Origin: Isoetes taiwanensis
Lineage: Eukaryota > Streptophyta > Lycopodiopsida > Isoetales > Isoetaceae
Assembly (NCBI GenBank): GCA_021234155.1
Contig: JAJEKV010000002.1
Coordinates: 11,274,725 to 11,338,724, forward strand
DNA length: 64,000 nt
Direction of reading: 5' to 3'
Made by a program: the position numbers and the translations under genes. The number at the start of each line of letters is the position of its first letter. Within the stretch, counting starts at the first letter, position 1. Positions 55,743 to 64,000 of this stretch are shown here, piece by piece. The notes under the pieces were generated by a model. It was not told where the DNA came from and did not search any database. It saw only the letters and a program-made list of their open reading frames with translations.

Positions 55743-57663
55743 TAAAATTGATATATTGCTTTCTCACTTTATTCCTATATGTACCATAACCTACAACTTT
55801 GAGGTTTCTGGTAACATAATCCCCTTTTGTCAATGTTGAATAGCATTAAAGTAAGATATGAAATTGCGGTTCTGTTTTTATGTTACAGATCTTTTGACTC
55901 CATTTTTAAGAAACAAAGATGATGTCTATTTTTTGATGTAGGAATTTTCTACAACAATGTTTATGGGTTAGGCATGGCCTCTAGTGCATAATGATGCGAT
56001 TACAATGCAATGTGCGGAGGCAGCGATGTATTGAGAGCATTGTGTGCTTTATTATTCCCGTGAGAACAAATATAAACCATGATTCAACAGCTTTATATGA
56101 AGCAATGTCTGTCGTAGACATATGCCAGGTATACATGACATGTCTAGTTATATTTTGCAAAGATTCTTCATCTTCAAAATAGGCTTCACGTCCAGGCACA
56201 TGATCATATCTCAGTCTTCCCATAAGCAAACTATATTTTTTGGCAAGTATAGCATTGTTTGGCATGCCACATCTTATGCAGTCTATGAGTTCTTTGTGGT
56301 AAAATCAAATGCAAGATCGACATTTGATATTGTAGTTTCTATAAGATTGTGAGCCAATATTCAGTATTGGCTCGTTGCTTCTCGATTGGATACATTGCTG
56401 TTAATATCATTGTGTAATTACGTGATAATCTGGCGGTGCTTCTGCCAGCATGGTTCTCCCTCTACATTTCTCATGTACATTTATATGGAGCATCCCATGT
56501 GCAAATTGGTTTTGGTAGAGCATGCCAACTGGTTAATACTGCACACAAATGGGTCATGATCTTCTTCAAAAATAGCACACAATACAGCGACGGAACATGC
56601 TTTTTATTAATCCATGGTGTGGTACAAAGCTTTCTAATTCCCCTTAGGATTACAAAATAAGCAAAGTTAAGGGAAAACTTTGGGTTAAAATTGTATTTCA
56701 TCTTCAATCTTCTGGACTAGGCAATTTTACTTGTTTGGTATTTGTTGTGAGGGCATGGTCTTTTAAGTCCTGTTGGAGAGAGCTGGTTGTGATAAAAGAA
56801 TGATGCCATCCATTTTTGCAACATGTCCAAACATAGCAAATGATATCCAAAGCGATACATGTCAATGGCCCTATCTGTTTGGCCATTTGTGATCACTATA
56901 TTGGGCCAAAAGCCATACAGAAGTGTGAGAGCAAATGTCAACTGTTATAGTGGATTGTTGTTCATTTTGGATATTCAAGATCTTTCGAGGATCAAGATTG
57001 TATAATGGCATTTGAAATGTTAATGTTTGTCATGATATTTTGGTCTTAAAGAGGAAAGAGGTAATATAAACTTTGACTGTGACATACCATTCATACCATT
57101 TATAATTTAACATTTCTAGGTATGGAGGTATATATTAAGGCATCGTGTTTTCTCATCTCATTCTTGCAAAATCGCGTTTTAAGCAGAGTTTCATTAAAGT
57201 TGGAAATTTCGTGATTCCATTTTCGCTCGAAATGAAATTGTTCGTTGTTGTTTCACATATTCAGCAATCAAATCTGCGCTATTTACTTAAAAATGCACAA
57301 GGATTAGCCTGAAAACCGCTCTATTTGACACGAAATGGGGCGGAAATCGACGGGCGAAACAACCTGGTTGCGCCATTTGAAGAAAAATTGTGGAAAAAAA
57401 GCAATAAAGTCGCTGCATTTGAAGTGAATCATAAGGACAATACACGGGAAAAAGCAAACAAATAAGCGGCAGCGCGTCAAGGTAATATATTCATATTGCA
57501 AATGGCATTTCAAGCGCTATTTGCTTTACAAATAAGATATACAAAAGGGGCAAATACATTAAGATCATTATGTGTCATCAGTATTCAAAAGATTAATCAG
57601 TACAGTAATCAACAATACCACAGAGGTAAATCTTATATACAAGTATGATATGCAAATCAGTTT
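55743..57663. other. No supported gene
   Basis: A gene-free interval. From 57170 to 57500 the sequence is rich in AAATGG, GCGC and CGAAA words reminiscent of the palindromic cluster at 59252-59355. No recognisable exon on either strand. Confidence 0.4.
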
Positions 57664-59205
57664 TCAATATTCCTCACCAAAAATCTTATCATCTGCTTTA
57701 TCAATATCTTTCGGGTTAATCTTACTTCGGTCAACCTGTGAATCTGTGTCTTTTACCACTTGTTCCCCGGATCCTGTGGCCTCTCCTCCACCACCATGTG
57801 ATGTCTCTCCTCCACCACCATGTGATGTCTCTCCTGGAGTAGGTCCAGTGAGTGCCAAAACCTTACGAGAGTCCATGGCTGCTGGATCAAGCCAGGGATT
57901 AATGACGTTGTCAATTCTTTGAAGAATCCCTAGCCTACATTGGATCTTTTTCCATCATGCTCATAGGCCACACAACTCCTTTTAAGCGCAATGATGCCTT
58001 AGCAAAAGCCCCCAGAAAAAAAAGTCGAACAAAGTTACCGGAGGGCGAGCTTATCGACAAGGTATCTTTGTTGTAGCGGGACCAACTGCTTGTGAACCAA
58101 GTATTCCCCTTCCATACCTTGCCAACCGATTTGAACACGTCCCTCGGGAGCTTGTTAGCCGATTCTCGGCTCGCACCAATTGCATCTATATAGGTCTTAG
58201 GAACTTGGTGCTTTTCAGGGATGTTCACCATAAAAACGATATCCGGTGTTCAACGCCGTGCTTGGCTGAGATCTGGTGGCTAGAACCCATTTGTTGGTTC
58301 TTTTTATGCCACCACCTGGTGCCCACCCACTTTCCTCTTCGTACATGCCTAAGTAAACTCTAGATCTGGATTCTAGTCTCTCCAGGGCATTGCAGAAGAG
58401 ACTCGTATGTTCCGGCTTAGCAAAACATATTATCCAGTATGTCTCAACATCTGTCATCTTAGAAGCAGCATCAAAGAATTTGGCCGAGTGGCGGGATCCC
58501 AAATCGGAGTAATTTGCCTCAAGATCCAAGCGGATCATCTTTGGCAGACAACACGATCGGATCCTGGACAATCCCACCACTAGAAACACACTCCACATTA
58601 AATCTTTTGAGGTTGTCCTCGGCCTCAGGCTTTAGAAGCTTACGGATGGATCTGCCTAATGAGAAGGGCACATTACCATGGACGCCCTCTTTCAGGATGC
58701 CGTCGGAGACCCACTTATTATGCACCACCCCCCACGATAGGAGGGTTGAGTCTGGAAATCCCTCGGACACCTTTCTCAAGTCCTCGAACTTTCTGTACTT
58801 GATTCCAAGTTCATCATGGATGTAGTTGAGAATCTCCTTCTTCATGTAGGCAAGAATCCTCAAGTTCTGTGCTCTCGTCTTGAAAAAATTATCACCCTTA
58901 TAATCCGATGTGACCTTAATATAAATCTCCCCTCTGATGGCTTCCTGGAGGACAGTTCTGCAATCTTCATAATCTAGGCCTCTCATGCATATGAGGTAGT
59001 TCTCGCTAAAATAATCCTTATCCTTTGCCCAATTGACTGCTATTTGTTGGCCCTTGTTATCTTTCAGCTCCCCCCTTTTCCATTTATTCCACATTTGGCG
59101 AAAGAGAGCGTAAATGTCGCCTGGCATGAAAACGAACATGTTGACATCCTTGGTATGCTTTCCCCTGAGAATCTTGTCAACCATTTCAAGGTAATGCTGA
59201 AAGGC
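57664..59205 (-). pseudogene. Unrecognised protein with features of a beta-class amino-methyltransferase, frame-shifted
   Basis: A splice acceptor (CCTTTCAG) at about 59200 leads into HYLEMVDKILRGKHTKDVNM, then FVFMPGDIYALFRQMWNKW and a 221-codon frame to 58519. A frame change continues with DLEANYSDLGSRHSAKFFDA, then ETYWIICFAKPEHTSLFCNA (to about 58250), then VNIPEKHQVPKTYIDAIGAS and SPSGNFVRLFFLGAFAKASL, RLKG and MEKDP (58225-57935). A final frame change gives CRLGILQRIDNVINPWLD and a Gly-rich tail with two copies of ETSHGGGG, ending at 57664. The end resembles the motif I region of beta-class DNA or RNA amino-methyltransferases (SPxG-x2-V-x-D-x-F-x-G, A-x-L-x-GR, ExD), although the Asp and first Gly are replaced. 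The catalytic D/N-PP-Y/F motif was not seen. At least three frame changes occur. Confidence 0.45.
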
Positions 59206-59251
59206 AAACCGAACATGTTAGAGCTTGAATGCAGCAAAGCAGTGTTAAATG

Positions 59252-59355
59252 GCGGCCATTGCGCCATTTGAGGCTCAAATGGCGGTGGCGCCATTTGACC
59301 TCAAATGGCGCAGCGGTGCCATTTGACCTCAAATGGCGCAGTGGCACCATTTGGC
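59252..59355. repeat. Tandem palindromes built on GCCATTTGA..TCAAATGGC
   Basis: Successive words GCGCCATTTGAGGCTCAAAT, GGCGCCATTTGACCTCAAAT, GGTGCCATTTGACCTCAAAT and GGCACCATTTGG alternate with GGCGCAG(C/T)GG. Each can fold on itself (CCATTTGA with TCAAATGG), and neighbouring units can pair with one another, giving a cluster of four hairpins in about 100 bp. Confidence 0.85.
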
Positions 59356-60250
59356 TCATACGATGGTACATACCAACAAGGTGACGGATCAAACGCACTA
59401 ATGACCTGCAATTGCACTAATAAAAAGCATCTTTTGTAGATTCCCTAAGATTCCCATAAATTCGACCACTTTTGGGGGGTCACTTAAAAAATAGACTACA
59501 AATTTAGTTAGCAGGTGCTCTTTTTTGGCGTCTAATTATTAAAAAATCTTTATTCTTTTTACTTTTCAGGTGCACCATTTTTTGGGTGTCCTAAAAACAA
59601 AAAAAAAACTTGGGGAAGCTAGCACGGACAAGAAATCAACGAAAAAAAAATAGTTGGAATCTTAGCTAGTACAACTTTTAAAAGCTAGCAAAAAAGGAAA
59701 AATACAGGTTCCGTTAGTAGTCCTAGAAAAACACAGGAGACAAAGGTGCTATCTTGGCGCATAGACAGGTCGATTAGAAATTTTTGGTATACCAAAAATA
59801 ATACAAATCACTCGAAAAGTTTGTATGAGCTTGAATCTCTTTCACTTAAGATCTAAAAAGCTTGCAAAGAAGGCACAATCTGAGTTCATTCACCAAGCAC
59901 TGGAACAAACTTTAAGATAAAATGTCTATGCGGCATAGACAGGTCCAAGACAAAAAAATTATTTCAAACAAATGAAAATAAAAAAGTACTCCTAAAAGGT
60001 CTTTTTGTTTAATATTCAACATCCTTACAAAGTTTACACAAGCTTTGCACGCATAAAGCAAGAGTGTATCACAACAAATACCAAAAGTCTTGCTTGCTTT
60101 TCAAACAACTTACGTTACAAAAATATTAAAGCCTCTGCGTGCAAAGCGGGGAATGTAACTACAAATTTACACCTTTACAATAGCGACTTCTTCTTGCGGG
60201 GGTTAGCCTTATTTGCCAATCGGCGAGAGTGGCTTCATCAGGAACGTCGT
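59356..60250. other. No supported gene
   Basis: AT-rich DNA with many A-runs. Short GGCGCATAGACAGGTC and GCGGCATAGACAGGTCC words at about 59756 and 59931 belong to a dispersed motif family that is denser at 61960-63780. Confidence 0.4.
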
Positions 60251-61950
60251 CATACTCATCGATTCCTTCTTCATCTCCACTACTAGGACCCTCTGTTGGT
60301 TCGCCTGAAGAACTGGGCCAGTAGGCGCCTCTCGGTTTCTTGTCGTCCGAGCCGCCCCTCGATTTGTTCCTTCAACAATGTAGCTGTTGTCTGCGCGAAG
60401 TTTATTATCAACCCTCAAAGTAAAGTCGAGTAGGCAAGGGCAATTTGTTTTCATTCAAGTCGACATCATCCACGTGATTCTTGTTCATTGTTTTCCTTCC
60501 CTTCTTGGACAGGGAGCGACTTGAGGATCATATCTACCAGTATATGGATCTGTAGCCTTAGTGGCATACCAGTGAACCTTTACAACTGAAGGAAGGTTAT
60601 CTTTGTAGGTAATATCTTTGACCCTTGCAATCCAGAAAGGACGCTCCTCATCGTCATCTGTTGAAGGGACTGCTATTAACATGTCCTTTTGTAAGTCTGC
60701 AAGCTTTTCTGGAGTTTGACCGACTTTCTTTTTTACTGCTTTTCTCGCCCCTAAATACATTTGACCGGTCGGGATCTTTGTTGTTCACCGTTGGGGAGTG
60801 CAGATCCGACCGTGACACTTTCCGTGGAATTTGAACAGTTGTGACGGCCGACTACAAGGCCATCTAAAGGGAACCTCTAAGGCGGTGCTCTTCAAGATCT
60901 TTGTTAAATCTGTCATGACCTCAAACCGGTCTTCCCACCAGCGTGTCTCACGTCCTTTGAAGTACTTAAATCCCAACCGTATGTTTTTCTCCATGTTGGC
61001 CCGGTGAGACAAAGGGATCCTTAGGTTTGGATTCTTTTTGGTGTAGTCAATGGAACTTTTAGGGGCTTGCTGCAAAGCTCTTTTCATTTCGAAGCGTCAC
61101 GGGATAAACTTAAAGGTACTCCAACCACGGTTCGAGGCAGCCGGGACTTGGAGGTTACAAAGTATTTACCTTGAAGACAAGCTTTCCGTTGCTAATTTTG
61201 AATTTGACATGATCTTTGAAATGTCAAATTATTTAGCAGTGGATGGCGGGACACGAAGTAGATTTGTTTTTGAAAAACAAATTCCGCGGAAATCGATAGT
61301 CGGCTAAGACCTCGATATAGGTTACGGATTGTAAGATTGTTCAATCACTTCCAACAAGGAGTCAAGGCGAAAGCTTTTTTTGGCGAGTCTCTCCAAAAGC
61401 GTGAACATCTGGTCGATCTGGTCATGTGTGTGACCCACTAGAAGAAAGCCCACTTTAACCTTCCTAAATATGCCAAGCTCTACCAGCATAGCACAGTAAG
61501 CAAAGAATACCTGGTTTTGTTCTCTCGGTGGTATTGTCGGTTTGTACAAAAAACAGGAGGTAGCTTTTCTTTTGCCAGCAATATCTTGTTAAGAATTGTC
61601 ACAGTAAGGTTAGGATCACCATGAATGTTTGGGTAAGTCAAGTAAACTCTGCAGTCCACCACACCATTAAAAATCAGGGCACCAACTAAATGCAACCTCA
61701 AAAAATCCGCTTCCGGTAACTCTTTAGGAACATTCACAAAGTGAGGCAGGTTTGTCTTTTTCTGATCCATGCCATCAATCACAACGGACATATCTTTGTA
61801 ATGGCTTCTCCAGTGATTTTTTTCGATGCTTCACAAGTTTCCTTCTCTCTAAAGCCTGAGCCTCTCTGTGCTCTTGGAGCTGCTGCGAAATTTGATCTGC
61901 AACAAAATGAGAAGCTTTGTCAGTTTTACTTAAACAGACTGCCAAAACTG
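60251..61950 (-). pseudogene. DUF7869-type transposon protein with DDE-like core
   Basis: Minus-strand pieces in order: EHREAQALERRKLVKHRKKS (about 61880-61800); MSVVIDGMDQKKTNLPHFVN, then HGDPNLTVTILNKILLAKEK and RQYHRENKTRYSL (61791-61480); FFAYCAMLVELGIFRKVKVG, then FLLVGHTHDQIDQMFTLLER (61510-61350); PKSSIDYTKKNPNLRIPLSH and RWWEDRFEVMTDL (61087-60800); KDMLIAVPSTDDDEERPFWI and VHWYATKATDPYTGRYDPQV (60760-60485). The spaced acidic words DGMDQ, the ENK segment and VGHTHDQIDQ are the hallmark of a plant and animal repeat protein catalogued as DUF7869, thought to be a DDE-type transposase-like core. The second acidic position is changed (NRQYHREN where MDNCWREN is usual in family members I recall). 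Frame changes and a probable intron separate the pieces. Confidence 0.6.
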
Positions 61951-64000
61951 TGTCCTATGCTTATGCGCGCATAGACACGACACTTTGCTTTCAGTGGACA
62001 TGAAGACCAACTGGTGCAAACCTTGTTTCTTTGCCCATGCACGCATAGACAAAAAACACTCTTCCCTATGCGCGCATAGGCAAGATTGATTTTTGACTAA
62101 AGCGGCGCATGATCGATGGAAAACATTGATTGTGCGTGTAGGTAAACATGAGCGTAGGTACTTACTTCTCTCTGCGGGGAACCTTAGTCGAGATCTCTTC
62201 TCCTTCAAAAGAGAACGGGTTCGCGCAGACGGAAAACTTGTCTCGCCGGAATCCTAACGAGGTTAAATTCACCTTCCACAACCAGAAGGAAGTAGGAGTA
62301 AGAAATGAACCGTGTCCGGCACCGGAAGAGATCTTTGTACAAGGAATAGACCTCTTTCTTGCAAAAGCTATCCATTAGATGATAAACTGGACTGTTTGGC
62401 AACCTTCGCAATTATTGTCAAAGAAATCCACAAAGCCAAGCCGGCTTCTAAAGCGATTACATGCCAATTTGTTTTTTTTTGGGTGGGTGTGATAGTCATC
62501 AATACGTGGATTCAAATCCAAGCGTTTACGCACTCTAGCCATTCGCCCGGCTACCTAAGGCATGTATGCTTTTGAAAGCTAGTTGACAAGCGGTTTTCCT
62601 CATCAAGTAGTAAGAAAAGTTGTCTCGATCTTACGACCGGCGTTAATAGCGGGTAAGCTTCTGGTCACCCACGGTCATTAATGAGAAAGCTATGCCTTGC
62701 GTTCCTAATGGCGAGAAAATGTGAAGAATTTTGCAAACATTTTTTTACGGACGTGAGTTAGCCTCCTTAAAGGCCTCGGGTATTTCAAGCCCATGAGCTT
62801 GTTAAAGTAACAACTGTCACGAAAAACTTTTTAAAGGATCCCTTTTAAATCTCTTGGCGCTCTTTGTAGGGATTCTTAAAGCTAGATCTTGCAAAGGAGG
62901 GCTCTCTTGTGGTACTCGCTTGTTATGACAAATTTGGTGGTGGTGTCACGAACCTCGGCGTCACTTAATTCGGTTGAGCTGCGGTGGAGAATGGTTTGTG
63001 GAAATAGTGTCCTTGATTTTCTTCTCAGCGTGGAGATATCTTCCTCTTCAACCCTCTGCCGGAGAAGGTCCCGCCGCCGTTGTGGAATCGCGCCCTGGCG
63101 TAACGCGAAATATCCTCGGTGTTTGTTCGAGCTCCTTAAAAGGAGAAGGTGTATCAAAAAAGAAGGACCTCCCATTTCGATTACTGCGATGAAGGAGATG
63201 GAGAATATTTGCCTTGGTGGAAAGATTCTGGTGAAGGAGTTCTAAATTTACGGCGGCGTATTATGTGAGTGGGTGAAGGGTGACAAATGTGGAAGAGGGC
63301 GGATCAAATGTACGATGGGGGCCGGAGACTCCTCCATTTCTTCTTGAGGATTCTTGCCACGGTTTGTAATGTACTTTGGAGGTGAGGGGAGCGGAACTTA
63401 CCACCGAGTAAGCAAAACAAAAATGTCGAGGTGGACTTCCGCGAACATGGATCAACTTGTCGACATGTTTCTTTGCAAGACAAAAGCAGCTTTGTGTAAG
63501 ACTTACTTCTCTGAGAATAAAACCCGACACGGTTGCTAACAAGCAAGTCCTATCGCGGCGCATAGGCAAATCAACAAAATCCCATACATTCCATTTAACA
63601 AATCCTAAGCACGCGTGGGATTAGCAAACAAATACTATGCACGATAGGTTGGTAAATAAACATAAGTCTACTTTCGGTTGCACGTGCGGCGCATAGATGG
63701 CCTAAACAAACACTTTGCATGCGAGGTTGTTGATAAATAAACATCACGTCTACTCGGTTGCCTATCGCGGCGCATAGGCGGCAATAGTACTATAAGCAAC
63801 CCCATGGGAAAAAAATAAGCGGTCCATGTATCTTTCCATCACGAAAAGCGCAACTCACGAATCACGAGAATTATAAAATAGCCCGGCCAGGGCAGTCATT
63901 TCTCACATAGATACCTTGCTTCTAGAGGCGCCCGGCCGCCTTCGCTTTCGCCATGCCGAGTTCTCTTCTCCCAAGTTTGCGAACATCTCCATACAACTCT
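61951..64000. other. No supported gene; dispersed palindromic GCGCATAGG motifs
   Basis: Copies of a palindromic word, TATGCGCGCATAG or CTATCGCGGCGCATAGG, occur near 61961, 62065, 63552, 63690 and 63768, often followed by GCAAAC or GACA. Open frames here have no recognisable domain. A minus-strand frame at 62882-63175 is rich in Arg and Leu and unsupported. Confidence 0.4.

Overview
This window looks like nuclear DNA of a land plant with a large, repeat-rich genome. The plant signals are a plastid fibrillin (plastoglobulin), an R2R3-MYB, a lycopene beta-cyclase fragment, a pentatricopeptide (PPR) relic and a NEMP/PNET2-type nuclear-envelope protein. All have spliceosomal introns, several of them only 46-110 nt. 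Most of the rest is decayed transposons. The species is not identifiable from what I can read. A seed-free plant (lycophyte, fern or bryophyte) is only a guess from the short introns, the PPR relic and the unusual LINE and DUF7869-type elements. No bacterial operons, CRISPR arrays or rRNA/tRNA genes were seen.

Layout: 1-776 LINE endonuclease (minus). 3640-4735 gypsy integrase tail, polypurine tract and LTR (plus). 4941-6117 two exons of a lycopene beta-cyclase (plus). 6790-7620 LINE tail (plus). 7690-8325 inverted-repeat element. 11438-12090 GC-rich Pif1-like helicase relic (plus). 14541-16690 multi-exon NEMP/PNET2-like gene (minus). 17267-19891 fibrillin gene (plus), transcribed divergently from it, with its last exon split by a 652-bp hAT-like element. 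20611-25534 six-unit tandem array (about 828 bp per unit), each unit carrying a Helitron-like 3' terminus. 25590-27310 CACTA transposase relic; 27540-28290 tail of a DUF7869-type protein; 28735-30368 LINE reverse transcriptase ending in a pentanucleotide tail. 31262-34635 two Helitron 3' ends in opposite orientation with purine-rich tracts. 34736-35620 PPR pseudogene. 40211-41049 R2R3-MYB (minus) with a stop and a frameshift. 44650-45385 minisatellite. 47335-49336 a tandem duplication in which each copy has acquired a different small DNA transposon. 51500-52497 LINE tail (minus). 57664-59205 an unrecognised protein with methyltransferase-like features (minus). 60485-61950 DUF7869-type gene (minus).

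Two host genes look close to functional: the NEMP-like gene and, before its insertion, the fibrillin. Most of their splice junctions join in frame, but both contain isolated 1-2 nt disagreements. In the tandem array the copies differ again and again at CAG, CTG and CCGG positions, which become strings containing CG. This suggests either consensus errors at CHG-methylated cytosines or real change at such sites, and it means single-base lesions in this window should be read with caution. The genes do not form a pathway: the fibrillin and the lycopene cyclase both concern plastid carotenoids, but the cyclase is a fragment and I see no functional linkage.
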